A DNA stretch of 64,000 bases, from NCBI RefSeq assembly GCF_003097535.1, contig NZ_CP029187.1, positions 3,472,001 through 3,536,000 of the forward strand, in the 5' to 3' direction. Positions within the stretch are counted from its first letter, which is position 1. Every line of letters starts with the position of its first letter. The DNA comes from Flavobacterium pallidum. GTDB taxonomy: Bacteria; Bacteroidota; Bacteroidia; Flavobacteriales; Flavobacteriaceae. Positions 34,091 to 42,987 of this stretch are shown piece by piece. The notes beneath the pieces were generated by a model, which worked only from the letters and a program-made list of their open reading frames with translations, ran no database searches and was not told the origin of the DNA. A program made the position numbers and the translations under genes.

Positions 34091-34118
34091 AAAAGCTCCT
34101 TAAACGGAGCTTTTTTTA
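34091..34118. terminator. bidirectional terminator between rny and the response regulator gene
   Basis: AAAAGCTCC and GGAGCTTTT pair around a 6-nt loop with A/T tracts on both sides. The convergent gene ends at 34116, so one hairpin can serve both. Confidence 0.85.
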
Positions 34119-34511
34119 TGCAGTAAATATTTTATATATATCCGATTCGTTGATCGGCTTCAGGAAGTAATTTGCAATTTCGCTTTCAAAATCCTTGGCC
34201 TTGTTGATGTCAATATTATCATTTGATGAAGTGACGACATAAATATCAGTATGAAGTTCAAATTCTTCACGGAACTTCCGGAATTCCTCCAGGAACTGCC
34301 AGCCATCCATAATCGGCATGTTAATGTCGAGCAGGATCAAATCAGGAAATTCATTGGCATGTAATTTTTGTTTTAAGGTGTCTATCGCATCCGATCCATT
34401 TTCAAAAAAAGAAGGCGTCAGCCTGATGTCATTCTTGTTTAATAAATTCTTTAAAATAAAATGGTAGATTTTATCGTCGTCCACCACGAACAGGTCTTTG
34501 TATTTAATCAT
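34116..34511 (-). CDS. single-domain response regulator
   Basis: The gene encodes 131 aa, a receiver domain alone. The acidic pocket is D-D-D (11-13), the phospho-acceptor Asp62 in L-L-D-I-N-M-P, the switch residue in V-T-S-S (94-96) and Lys118 in F-L-K-P. It has no output domain, so it acts through protein contacts, as in phosphorelays or CheY-like signalling. The start overlaps the upstream kinase gene by 8 bp, and the two are almost certainly a cognate pair with coupled translation. Confidence 0.93.
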   Translation of the reverse strand: MIKYKDLFVVDDDKIYHFILKNLLNKNDIRLTPSFFENGSDAIDTLKQKLHANEFPDLILLDINMPIMDGWQFLEEFRKFREEFELHTDIYVVTSSNDNIDINKAKDFESEIANYFLKPINESDIYKIFTA

Positions 34512-36021
34512 TAAAATATATTTTGAAAATGGTGCCTTTATTCACCTCGCTGTCCACGGTAATCCTACCCCCCATGGCTTCAATCTGGTTTTTTGACATG
34601 AATAATCCCAATCCTCTTGAATTGGGGTGTTTATGAAAAGTTTTATACATTCCGAAAAGCGCATTCCCATGCTTTTCCAAATTAATTCCCAATCCATTGT
34701 CGGCGATGGAAAGCACTTTTTTGCCATCCTCGCGGTAAAAATTGTAATGGATCAGCGGCGTTTTATCAGGATGTGAATATTTTACAGCATTGGTTGAAAA
34801 ATTCAAAAGGACGCTTTCGAGATAAGCAGGATTAAAATATACAGTTTCCTCACCTGGGATATCGATGCGGTACTCGACGTTATGGCGCGCAAACTCCTCC
34901 GTAAGCAGCGTCAGCATTTTCCTGAGGTAATCGCGCAGATTCAAGTGTTCCCGCACCGGCTTGAGATCCGATTGTATTTCGACGAGTTCCTTAAGATTTG
35001 CAATGGTTTCCGCAAGATGGTTTGAATTCGTCCGAAGGTGCATCATGCTTTCATTGCGCAGCTCCTCATCATTTTCATTTTCAATCAAATCCAGCAGCAT
35101 CTTGAAATTCCCGGCGTGCGAACGCAGGTTGTGAGAGACGATGTGGGCAAAATTGAGTAATTTCTTGTTCTGCTCACTCAAAAGCTGCAAAGTCTTCTGC
35201 AATTCGTTTTCCTTCTCAATCCGCGCCGATATGTTGCTGTGCGTCCCGATAACACGTAATGGTACACCGTTAATATCGCGATCGATGATTTTGCCACGGC
35301 TCAAAACCCAGCGGTATTCTTCGTTTTTCGTAAGAACCCTTTGCAGATTCTCATAAAAAGGGGTGTGGTTTTCTAAATGAAGCTGAATGTCATTCCGGTA
35401 TTTTTCCTTGTCTTCAGGATGGATCCTGTCGTCCCAGACATCAATGTCAAGAATGGTATCTTTTTCATCGAAATCGAGCATTTTCATCGATTGTGAAGAA
35501 AAGAAGACCTTGTTCGTACGCACATCCAGGTCCCAGATTCCTTCGGAAGACGCTTCAAGCGCAAACTGGTAGCGTTCTTCTGAAATCTTCAGTTTCAAAG
35601 CCTGTATGCGGCTGTCGGTATGGTCATTGATGCGGCCGTAAAAAACCAGGCCGCCTTTCAGGTCTTCTTCGACGGTAGCCCTGACCTTGAACCATCGCAA
35701 ACCTTTTACAGGCAGATTGCAGCGGAATTCAAAAACAAGGTTGTGCATGTTTTTCCTGGCATTGGCTATCGCTTCCATCAGCCTGTCAAAATCTTCCGGG
35801 ATAATCTTGTTCCTTAAAACATCGATGGTGTAATAGTTTATTTCCTCATCTGTAAGCTCGAAGTGGTTGATTACCGATTCGCTCATAAAAGGGAAATTAA
35901 TCCTTCCTTCCCCAGAAATGGTCATCTGGAAAATGAGGTCGGGAACCTGGGATAAGAGTTTATTGTAGAAATTGATCTTATCGTCCTGCTGTAAAGAATC
36001 CGCAAAGAAATCTAATTTCAT
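34504..36021 (-). CDS. PAS-domain sensor histidine kinase
   Basis: The gene encodes 505 aa without membrane segments, so it is cytoplasmic. Two PAS domains (about 15-140 and 145-270, the second with the PAC-like end R-V-I-G-T-H-S-N-I-S) precede a HisKA-type H box (V-S-H-N-L-R-S, His297) and a HATPase domain with D-N-G-L-G-I-N and G-L-G-L-F-M-S-K. The S-H-N-L-R motif is common in Bacteroidota kinases paired with lone receivers. The signal is unknown. It overlaps the receiver gene downstream. Confidence 0.92.
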   Translation of the reverse strand: MKLDFFADSLQQDDKINFYNKLLSQVPDLIFQMTISGEGRINFPFMSESVINHFELTDEEINYYTIDVLRNKIIPEDFDRLMEAIANARKNMHNLVFEFRCNLPVKGLRWFKVRATVEEDLKGGLVFYGRINDHTDSRIQALKLKISEERYQFALEASSEGIWDLDVRTNKVFFSSQSMKMLDFDEKDTILDIDVWDDRIHPEDKEKYRNDIQLHLENHTPFYENLQRVLTKNEEYRWVLSRGKIIDRDINGVPLRVIGTHSNISARIEKENELQKTLQLLSEQNKKLLNFAHIVSHNLRSHAGNFKMLLDLIENENDEELRNESMMHLRTNSNHLAETIANLKELVEIQSDLKPVREHLNLRDYLRKMLTLLTEEFARHNVEYRIDIPGEETVYFNPAYLESVLLNFSTNAVKYSHPDKTPLIHYNFYREDGKKVLSIADNGLGINLEKHGNALFGMYKTFHKHPNSRGLGLFMSKNQIEAMGGRITVDSEVNKGTIFKIYFND

Positions 36022-36103
36022 CTATCGATTTAAAATAGGACGGGCTTCCGAACTATCATTGGTTTTAAGATTTTTACAAAAATAGAAAAAATCCGTTAAA
36101 AAC

Positions 36104-37012
36104 CTATTTTCTCGGATGAAATGCATTAATTACCTGCGCAAGGTGCTTTCTGTCAAGATGAACATAAATTTCTGTAGTCGTAATGCTCTCATGCCCAAGC
36201 ATCAACTGGATCGATCGAAGATCGGCACCGTTCTCGAGCAAATGCGTGGCGAAAGAATGCCGGAAGGTATGCGGACTGATTGATTTATTGAGATTGATTT
36301 TTTCGGCAAGTTTCTTTATGATCGTAAAAACCATGGCCCGGGTCAGCTTGCGCCCGCGACGGTTCAGGTACAAAGTATCTTCGTGCCCTTTTTGTATGGG
36401 CAAATTCGGCCTGACATTTACCCTGTACAGTTCAATATATTTTTGAGTATGATTGCCAATGGGCACAAAACGCTGCTTATTTCCTTTTCCGGTAATACGG
36501 ATAAAACCTTCATCAAAAAATAGGTCTGAGATTTTCAAATCGACTAATTCGGAAACGCGCAAACCGCAACCGTATAATGTTTCGAGCATCGAGCGGTTCC
36601 TTTCAGCTTCATTATTGTCTTTCTTACCAAACCCGATAGCACCGATCAGCCTGTCAATATCTTGAACAGAAAGCGTAGCAGGCAATTTCCGACCGATTTT
36701 GGGCGCTTCAATGAGCTCCATCGGGCTGTCTTTGCGGTAATCTTCAAAAATTAGATAGCTGAAAAAGCTTTTCAAACCGGAAATGGTACGCGCCTGGGAA
36801 CGGGCATTTACAGCTTTGGAAATATGGTAAATGAATTGCTGTATTTGTTCCGAATCAATTTTTACCGGAGAGATATCGATTTGATTTTCGTCCAGGAAAA
36901 GGCATAACTTTTCAATATCAAGCGTATAATTATTTATCGTATTGGCCGACAATCCCCTTTCTATACGAAGGTAGGACTGGTAACTCTTAATGAATGGAAG
37001 CCATTTGTTCAT
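36104..37012 (-). CDS. xerD: tyrosine recombinase XerD
   Basis: The gene encodes 302 aa from the ATG at 37012, giving the usual length; earlier in-frame ATGs at 37039 and 37084 fall in or beyond a terminator hairpin and are rejected. It has an N-terminal SAM-like domain (S-Y-Q-S-Y-L-R-I-E-R-G-L-S) and the catalytic set Arg152, Lys176, His248, Arg251, His274 and Tyr283 (H-T-F-R-H-S-F-A-T-H-L, G-H-E-S-I-T-T-T-E-I-Y). XerC/XerD resolve chromosome dimers at dif. The similarity is to housekeeping XerD rather than to phage or transposon integrases, and no mobile cargo surrounds it. Confidence 0.93.
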   Translation of the reverse strand: MNKWLPFIKSYQSYLRIERGLSANTINNYTLDIEKLCLFLDENQIDISPVKIDSEQIQQFIYHISKAVNARSQARTISGLKSFFSYLIFEDYRKDSPMELIEAPKIGRKLPATLSVQDIDRLIGAIGFGKKDNNEAERNRSMLETLYGCGLRVSELVDLKISDLFFDEGFIRITGKGNKQRFVPIGNHTQKYIELYRVNVRPNLPIQKGHEDTLYLNRRGRKLTRAMVFTIIKKLAEKINLNKSISPHTFRHSFATHLLENGADLRSIQLMLGHESITTTEIYVHLDRKHLAQVINAFHPRK

Positions 37013-37038
37013 AGTACAAATAACGTATTTATTGCGCA

Positions 37039-37064
37039 TAAAAAAAGCCTCCGTTGGGAGGCTT
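37039..37064 (-). terminator. Rho-independent terminator of the 37088 gene
   Basis: On the minus strand AAAGCCTCC pairs with GGAGGCTTT across 4 nt and is followed by seven T. The xerD start lies just 27 bp further on. Confidence 0.85.
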
Positions 37065-37087
37065 TCATTTTTTATTGTCTGCAAATA

Positions 37088-37642
37088 CTAGAAGTGCAAA
37101 GCAAATCCAACACATACCTGGAACATACCGTCTTCAGTATATTTATCATTCAGGCTTGAGTTATACCTTACACCTGGCTCGATAGATACATTTTCGCCAA
37201 GGAACCAAGCATATCCAGCCTGTACACCTAGGTAAGAAGGCGTTTCAGCGTCTGGTCCTGCCTCATAGATATCTCCTGAAGCACCAGTGTAATCAACCTG
37301 TACTGGAATCATTCCCAGGATATAGTATTTTGCACCAATTTTGTAAGCAAAACCACTTCCGTCAACTGTTCCGTCATCGAAAGAGTTGTAACCGATACCT
37401 GCTTTAATAGCAAGGTTATCCATAATGAAATAACCAGCTTCAGCACCAAGGTTCATTTCTTTAATGTCTCCTTGTGAATTGTAGCTGAAACTTGTGTTAG
37501 CACCACGGATAGCACCAAAACCTGTGTTAGCTTCAATTAACCATTTTCCTTTTGCAGTCTGCGTGCCAGTGCTGGCAGCTTCCTGAGCATTTGCAAAACC
37601 GAAAGCCAATAATGCAACAGCTGATAAAATAATTTTTTTCAT
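37088..37642 (-). CDS. outer membrane beta-barrel protein
   Basis: The gene encodes 184 aa. A signal peptide (M-K-K-I-I-L-S-A-V-A-L-L-A-F-G-F-A-N-A) is followed by an eight-stranded-type barrel with alternating strands (L-I-E-A-N-T-G-F-G-A-I-R, A-G-I-G-Y-N-S-F, V-Q-A-G-Y-A-W-F-L) and a C-terminal Phe (V-G-F-A-L-H-F), as expected for BAM-assembled proteins. It has its own promoter and terminator, suggesting strong, independent expression of a structural outer membrane protein. The specific function is unknown. Confidence 0.82.
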   Translation of the reverse strand: MKKIILSAVALLAFGFANAQEAASTGTQTAKGKWLIEANTGFGAIRGANTSFSYNSQGDIKEMNLGAEAGYFIMDNLAIKAGIGYNSFDDGTVDGSGFAYKIGAKYYILGMIPVQVDYTGASGDIYEAGPDAETPSYLGVQAGYAWFLGENVSIEPGVRYNSSLNDKYTEDGMFQVCVGFALHF

Positions 37643-37672
37643 AATTCTGTTTTGTTTTTAAATTAACTGAAA

Positions 37673-37680
37673 CAAATTTA
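37673..37680 (-). promoter_or_regulatory. -7 element of the 37088 gene
   Basis: TAAATTTG on the minus strand, 30 bp ahead of the ATG. A TTTG lies 16 bp further upstream, slightly closer than usual. Confidence 0.65.
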
Positions 37681-37782
37681 TAGCGTTTCCATTTTGCAAA
37701 AATTAACAAGTATTAGGAGTTATCAACAGAGTTGTTAACAAGTTATAAACAGCGGCACTGATTTAAAATATTGTTAATTTAC

Positions 37783-37813
37783 TTGACCTCCTAATCTAAT
37801 CGGATTAAATTCG
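37783..37813 (+). promoter_or_regulatory. probable promoter of the 37855 gene
   Basis: TTG, a 20-bp gap and TAAATTCG, one base off the -7 consensus. The leader to the ATG is about 35 nt. Confidence 0.5.
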
Positions 37814-37854
37814 TAGGAAAGTTGTAAAAACCATTTAACCTAAAAAATGCAATT

Positions 37855-38400
37855 ATGAAAAAAGTAATCTTGTTAACAATGTTTCTGATCTTAGGCTCTG
37901 TGTCACATGCCCAGGGTGTACATTTCGGTATTAAAGGAGGAGCTAACTTTGCCAACGTGGACGGTGACCTTAGCAACAGTAAAAGCATCACCAGCTTTCA
38001 CGGCGGTATTTTTGTAGAGCTCAACCTGACGCCGAATTTCTCAATCCAGCCGGAAGCGCTTTATTCTTCGCAGGGCGCAAAAGTGGAAGGTTTTGATGAT
38101 GTAAATTTCAATTATGTCAACATTCCGGTGATGGCACGGTTTTATGTTTTGCCAAAAGTACTGAGTATCGACGCAGGTCCCCAATTCGGTTTCCTGGTTG
38201 ATGATGATTATGGGAATATCCCGGGCGATTACAAGTCAAAGTCTTTTGATTTTGCCATCGGTGCCGGTGCCACTGTAAACATCGCAGCAGGCTTTTTCGC
38301 TTCGGCCCGTTACAATGTCGGATTGACAGATGCTTCGGACGAACCGGGAACAGAAATCAAGAATATGACCGCCCAGTTATCGCTTGGTTATAAATTCTAA
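37855..38400 (+). CDS. outer membrane beta-barrel protein (PorT-like fold)
   Basis: The gene encodes 181 aa with a signal peptide (M-K-K-V-I-L-L-T-M-F-L-I-L-G-S-V-S-H-A). The N-terminus V-H-F-G-I-K-G-G-A-N-F-A-N-V and later Y-V-N-I-P-V-M-A-R-F-Y-V are typical of the small Bacteroidota barrel family. It ends L-S-L-G-Y-K-F. The two barrel genes at 37088 and 37855 are divergent across 212 bp but share little sequence. Function is unknown. A strong terminator follows. Confidence 0.82.
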   Translation: MKKVILLTMFLILGSVSHAQGVHFGIKGGANFANVDGDLSNSKSITSFHGGIFVELNLTPNFSIQPEALYSSQGAKVEGFDDVNFNYVNIPVMARFYVLPKVLSIDAGPQFGFLVDDDYGNIPGDYKSKSFDFAIGAGATVNIAAGFFASARYNVGLTDASDEPGTEIKNMTAQLSLGYKF

Positions 38401-38420
38401 GCTCAGATTAAAAATATTAA

Positions 38421-38450
38421 AAGCCGATTCTTTCCGAATCGGCTTTTTTA
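38421..38450 (+). terminator. Rho-independent terminator after the 37855 gene
   Basis: AAGCCGATTC pairs perfectly with GAATCGGCTT across a 5-nt loop, then seven T. Confidence 0.9.
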
Positions 38451-38491
38451 TTTAAACCCAAAAACATATTTTTACCAAAACAACCCAAACC

Positions 38492-38905
38492 ATGAAAATA
38501 GCCATCATCAATGGCCCAAACCTGAACCTTTTAGGGAAGCGAGAACCTGAAATTTATGGCAGCCAGACTTTTGAAGATTATTTTGACAGCCTGAAAAATC
38601 AATTCCCAAACGTCGAGCTTACCTTTTACCAAAGCAACATTGAAGGCGAGATTATCAATTTCATCCAGCAATCCGGATTCCATTGTGACGGCATAATCCT
38701 CAATGCTGCGGCCTATACACACACTTCTATAGGTATAGGCGATGCCGTAAAAGCCATTGCAGCGCCAGTAATTGAACTACACATTTCCAACACATTCGCA
38801 AGGGAAGAATTCCGCCATCAATCGTTTGTTTCCCCAAACGCAAAAGGCATTATTATCGGTTTCGGATTGCAGGGTTATGCCCTGGCGATCCAATCTTTTT
38901 TATAG
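38492..38905 (+). CDS. aroQ: type II 3-dehydroquinate dehydratase
   Basis: The gene encodes 137 aa, the standard size. This enzyme dehydrates 3-dehydroquinate to 3-dehydroshikimate in the shikimate pathway and works as a dodecamer. The signature I-N-G-P-N-L-N-L-L-G-K-R-E-P-E-I-Y-G includes the catalytic Tyr. N-A-A-A-Y-T-H-T-S and I-E-L-H-I-S-N complete the active site. It starts 41 bp after a terminator and is followed by an unrelated outer membrane protein gene 62 bp away. Confidence 0.95.
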   Translation: MKIAIINGPNLNLLGKREPEIYGSQTFEDYFDSLKNQFPNVELTFYQSNIEGEIINFIQQSGFHCDGIILNAAAYTHTSIGIGDAVKAIAAPVIELHISNTFAREEFRHQSFVSPNAKGIIIGFGLQGYALAIQSFL

Positions 38906-38967
38906 CCTGGTGCAACCATTTCCTTACTGATCTCGTCAACATACAAAACAAAAAACCAATAACCCAC

Positions 38968-41448
38968 ATGAAACAATTATTTACGCTCTTACTTTTATGC
39001 CTTGCCTTTACCTCATCGGCACAGATCCGGGGAACGGTTACAGACGACCAGAACGTTCCGCTTCCTTTGGTCACCGTACTGATTGAAAACACTTACAACG
39101 GCACATCAGCCAATGACCAGGGACAATATGAACTTAACATCACCAGGCCAGGCAAATACACGCTCATTTTTCAATATTTAGGATTTAAGACTAAGAAAGT
39201 TACCGTCAATATCGACAAATTCCCATTTATTCAAAATGCGGTGCTTTCAGAAGAAAACCTGTCCCTTTCCGAAGTGGTAATTAACACCAAAGACAATCCC
39301 GCAGACCGCCTGATTAAAAAAGCCATCGCGGCCAAAAAGGAAAATTCATCAAAAACCGCGCGTTATACAGCCGATTTTTATTCGCGCGGAATTTTCAAAC
39401 TTAAAGATATGCCGAAGAAAATTTTCGGTGAAGAAGTAGGCGATATGGACGGCATGCTCGATTCAACCGGAACCGGCATCTTATACCTTTCTGAAACGGT
39501 TTCAAAAATCACTTTTGAAAAACCGGACAACCTTAAGGAACGCATCATTGCTTCAAAAATCAGCGGAAATGACAATGGTTTCAGTTACAATACGGCTGGA
39601 GCGACGGTTTATGATTTTTATGACAATACGCTGAAATTCGGGATTAATGTGATTTCCCCGATTGCAGACAACGCCTTTAATTATTATAAATACAAACTCG
39701 AGGGTAATTTTACGGATGAAAACAACAATATCATCAGTAAAGTACGTGTAATCCCGCGTCGTGATTCCGAACCGGTTTTTGATGGATTTATTTATATCGT
39801 GGAAGATTCCTGGGCGATTTATGCAGTCGACGTTGATATAAAAGGATACCGCATCAAGCAGGAATTCCTCGATACGATGAAACTGGTGCAGAATTTCGGT
39901 TACAACCAAAACAATAAGATTTGGTCGAAGAATACACAAAGCCTTGAGTTTACGGCGGGTATTTTCGGGATTAAATTCAATGGTAAATTCAGTTATGTAT
40001 ACACCAATTATGATTTCAAAGATGCTTTTGCCAAAAAAACTTTCACCAATGAGATCGTAAGTTTCGAAGACAATTCGAATAAAAAAGATGACACGTACTG
40101 GAACAGCAACAGGCAGATTCCGCTGTCAGATGAGGAAAGTAAGGATTATGTCAAAAAAGACAGCATCTATAAAGTGCGCAATTCGAAAACGTACCTCGAC
40201 TCGATTGACAAAAAAAATAACAGGTTCCGCTTTTTGAGCCCGATAACGGGTTACCGTTATGCTAACAGCTATGAGAAACGATCTTTTAATTACCAGGGAT
40301 TGCTTAACCTCGGTTCATTAAGTTTTAATACCGTACAGGGCTGGAATATCGGCTCCGGATTTTCATACCGCAACTGGAAAGATGAGGAAAAAGGCAGGTA
40401 CACTTCGGCAAATGCTGTTTTCAATTATGGCTTCGCCGAAGACAGGCTGCGTGTAAAGGGCGACTATTACCATCGTTTCAACAACCAGAATTATGCGTTT
40501 GTGGCTGTTTCGGGAGGAAGTACGGTGAGCCAGTACAATCCCGAAGAACCGATCGGGAAGTTGGTAAACTTGATCAGCACGCTGTTCTTCAAGGACAATT
40601 ACATGAAACTATACAATAAGGAATATGCGGGGATTACTTACGGCAGGGATATCGCAAACGGACTCAATCTTGCAGGGCGTATCGAATACCAGCAGCGTAA
40701 GGCCTTGGTAAATAATACAGATTATACGGTCCTTAAAAACGACGATTTGTATACTTCGAACAATCCGCTGGATCCTTTCAATGATGTGCCGGCTTTTGCT
40801 ACGCATCATTTGACAAAAGGATCGGTGTATGCAAGGATCAATTTCGGCAATAAATACATTACAAGGCCGGATGGGAAAATCAATTTACGCAACCAGGATT
40901 ACCCGACACTTTTCCTGACTTACGATAATGCTTTCGGTGCAAGTAAAAAGGAATATGAATACCAATTGCTTTCAGGTCGTATTTATTATGATTTTACGGC
41001 GGGGAACAAAGGCACTTTTTCATTCAATATTAAAGGTGGAAAGTTCTTTAACGCCGATGATATTTCGTTTATCGATTACAAACATTTCAACGGAAACCAG
41101 ACCCATATTGGCAAAGACGAGCGTTACCTGAATGTATTCAACCTGTTGCCATATTATGCAGCAAGCACGAATGATTCTTATTCTGAAACCCATATCGAAT
41201 ATGACGACAAAGGGTATATCATCAACAAACTTCCTTTATTGAACCTGCTTAAGGCGAAACTGATCCTCGGCGCGCACAACCTTGCCGTTCCGGACAGGAA
41301 ACCGTACCAGGAATTTACGGTAGGACTGGACAATCTTGGTTTTGGGAAATTCAGGATGCTGCGCGTAGATTATGTCAGATCATACCAAAACGGCTTTATA
41401 GGCGATGGTGTGGTTTTTGGGTTAAAGTTTTTGAATATTCTGGAGTAA
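38968..41448 (+). CDS. DUF5686-type outer membrane protein with carboxypeptidase-like domain
   Basis: The gene encodes 826 aa. A signal peptide (to about 19) precedes a carboxypeptidase-regulatory-like domain (about 20-105, I-R-G-T-V-T-D-D-Q-N-V-P-L-P) and the segment S-E-V-V-I-N-T-K-D-N-P-A-D-R-L-I-K-K-A-I, which marks DUF5686 proteins. A long beta-barrel-like region ends V-F-G-L-K-F-L-N-I-L-E. It resembles TonB-dependent receptors in its N-terminal domain but lacks a TonB plug. Its function is unknown; an envelope role is inferred. Confidence 0.82.
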   Translation: MKQLFTLLLLCLAFTSSAQIRGTVTDDQNVPLPLVTVLIENTYNGTSANDQGQYELNITRPGKYTLIFQYLGFKTKKVTVNIDKFPFIQNAVLSEENLSLSEVVINTKDNPADRLIKKAIAAKKENSSKTARYTADFYSRGIFKLKDMPKKIFGEEVGDMDGMLDSTGTGILYLSETVSKITFEKPDNLKERIIASKISGNDNGFSYNTAGATVYDFYDNTLKFGINVISPIADNAFNYYKYKLEGNFTDENNNIISKVRVIPRRDSEPVFDGFIYIVEDSWAIYAVDVDIKGYRIKQEFLDTMKLVQNFGYNQNNKIWSKNTQSLEFTAGIFGIKFNGKFSYVYTNYDFKDAFAKKTFTNEIVSFEDNSNKKDDTYWNSNRQIPLSDEESKDYVKKDSIYKVRNSKTYLDSIDKKNNRFRFLSPITGYRYANSYEKRSFNYQGLLNLGSLSFNTVQGWNIGSGFSYRNWKDEEKGRYTSANAVFNYGFAEDRLRVKGDYYHRFNNQNYAFVAVSGGSTVSQYNPEEPIGKLVNLISTLFFKDNYMKLYNKEYAGITYGRDIANGLNLAGRIEYQQRKALVNNTDYTVLKNDDLYTSNNPLDPFNDVPAFATHHLTKGSVYARINFGNKYITRPDGKINLRNQDYPTLFLTYDNAFGASKKEYEYQLLSGRIYYDFTAGNKGTFSFNIKGGKFFNADDISFIDYKHFNGNQTHIGKDERYLNVFNLLPYYAASTNDSYSETHIEYDDKGYIINKLPLLNLLKAKLILGAHNLAVPDRKPYQEFTVGLDNLGFGKFRMLRVDYVRSYQNGFIGDGVVFGLKFLNILE

Positions 41449-41588
41449 ATTGATAATGAGAAAATTAAATAATTAGATATAATTTGACATAGTCAATAAA
41501 AAATCCCGTCACTGCGACGGGATTTTTATTTATACATAACGATAAGCATTATCTCATTTTCTAATCATCTTATTTTTAATTTTCTAAT
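41449..41588. repeat. AT-rich dispersed inverted repeat around a terminator
   Basis: Left arm near 41451-41478 (TTGATAATGAGAAAATTAAA) and right arm near 41550-41587 (ATTATCTCATTTTCTAAT) are near inverse copies. They flank the hairpin at 41501-41528 and belong to the family at 6086, 13931 and 44061. Confidence 0.55.
41501..41528. terminator. bidirectional terminator between the DUF5686-type gene and murA
   Basis: AAATCCCGTC pairs with GACGGGATTT across a 5-nt loop, with A and T tracts on either side, between two convergent genes. Confidence 0.85.
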
Positions 41589-41592
41589 TGGA

Positions 41593-42906
41593 TTAATCCT
41601 CCCGCTGGATCCTCGCACCAATTGCCCTCAACCTCGCTTCAATATCCTCATAACCGCGGTCAATCTGCTCTATATTCTGTATGGTACTGGTCCCTTTTGC
41701 GGAAAGCGCGGCGATCAGCAGGGAAATTCCGGCACGGATATCAGGGGATGACATCGTAGTGGCTTTAAGTTGCGATTTAAAATCATGCCCGATAACAACA
41801 GCACGGTGTGGGTCACATAACATAATTTTCGCACCCATATCAATCAGCTTGTCTGTAAAAAACAAACGGCTTTCAAACATCTTCTGGTGGATTAAAACGT
41901 CTCCTTTTGCCTGCGTCGCCACGACGAGAACAATACTCAATAAATCCGGCGTAAAGCCCGGCCATGGCGCATCGGCAATAGTAAGGATGGAACCATCAAT
42001 ATCGGTTTTGACTTCATAGCCATTGGTGTGTGCGGGAATATAAATATCGTCGCCTTTCCTTTCCAAAGTGATGCCCAGTTTACGGAACGTATTTGGGATA
42101 ATCCCCAGATTGTCCCAGCTGACATTCTTAATCGTGATTTCACTTTTGGTCATCGCGGCAAGCCCGATCCAGGAACCGATTTCAATCATGTCGGGTAAAA
42201 TAGTATGCGTACAGCCGCTTAATTTTTCAACGCCTTCAATCTTCAGTAAATTGGATCCGACACCGGTAATTTTGGCACCCATCGAGTTTAGCATTTTTGA
42301 CAATTGCTGCAAATAAGGTTCGCAGGCTGCGTTATAAATCGTAGTGGTCCCTTTGGCCAAAACCGCTGCCATGACAATATTCGCAGTCCCTGTAACCGAT
42401 GCTTCGTCTAACAACATATCGGTTCCCTGCAATCCGTCTGCGGCTTCTACGCCATAAAAATGGTCCTCACGGTTGTAGCGGAATTTAGCACCCAGGTTGA
42501 TGAATCCTTCAAAATGCGTATCGAGCCTCCTGCGCCCGATTTTATCACCGCCAGGCTTTGGAATATAACCACGCCCGTAACGCGCCAATAAAGGCCCGAC
42601 GATCATAATCGATCCACGCAGCGAACCGCCTTCTTTCTTAAAAGCTTCGGTTTCGAGATAGCCCACATTTACTTCATCGGATTGAAACGTATAAGAACCT
42701 TTACCGATTTTTTCAACTTTTACGCCAAGGTTCTTAAGCAGCGTAATGAGTTTATTGACATCAATAATGTCGGGTATATTATTAATCGTAATTTTTTCGG
42801 GCGTAAGCAATACAGCGCATAAAATCTGTAAAGCTTCATTTTTTGCGCCTTGTGGCGTAATTTCTCCTTTCAGCGCAACCCCGCCTTCAATCTTAAAAGT
42901 TCCCAT
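41593..42906 (-). CDS. murA: UDP-GlcNAc 1-carboxyvinyltransferase
   Basis: The gene encodes 437 aa. MurA adds the enolpyruvyl group of PEP to UDP-GlcNAc, the first committed step of peptidoglycan synthesis. The family core is intact (Q-G-A-K-N-E-A with the active-site Lys22, and the two inverse alpha/beta domains). In the active loop, the PEP-binding Cys of E. coli (position 115, in P-G-G-C) is Asp121 here (P-G-G-D-K-I-G-R-R-R). Cys-to-Asp MurA enzymes remain active and are insensitive to fosfomycin in characterised cases (for example in mycobacteria). Upstream on the same strand are DUF4290 and DUF493 genes. Confidence 0.95.
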   Translation of the reverse strand: MGTFKIEGGVALKGEITPQGAKNEALQILCAVLLTPEKITINNIPDIIDVNKLITLLKNLGVKVEKIGKGSYTFQSDEVNVGYLETEAFKKEGGSLRGSIMIVGPLLARYGRGYIPKPGGDKIGRRRLDTHFEGFINLGAKFRYNREDHFYGVEAADGLQGTDMLLDEASVTGTANIVMAAVLAKGTTTIYNAACEPYLQQLSKMLNSMGAKITGVGSNLLKIEGVEKLSGCTHTILPDMIEIGSWIGLAAMTKSEITIKNVSWDNLGIIPNTFRKLGITLERKGDDIYIPAHTNGYEVKTDIDGSILTIADAPWPGFTPDLLSIVLVVATQAKGDVLIHQKMFESRLFFTDKLIDMGAKIMLCDPHRAVVIGHDFKSQLKATTMSSPDIRAGISLLIAALSAKGTSTIQNIEQIDRGYEDIEARLRAIGARIQRED

Positions 42907-42987
42907 CTTATTAATTGTGAATTTTGAAATACGAATTATGGATCGGCTTTGCCAAACCTATCATTCGTAATTCCGAATTTGAAATTG

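Noticed and set aside
36104..37012. Tyrosine recombinase as sign of a mobile element
   Set aside because: Length, motifs and context fit housekeeping XerD; no attachment-site repeats, cargo or tRNA target adjacent.
37719..37760. Possible replication origin (TTATCAACA, TTATAAACA)
   Set aside because: Too few boxes, no dnaA or dnaN nearby and no AT-rich unwinding pattern beyond background.
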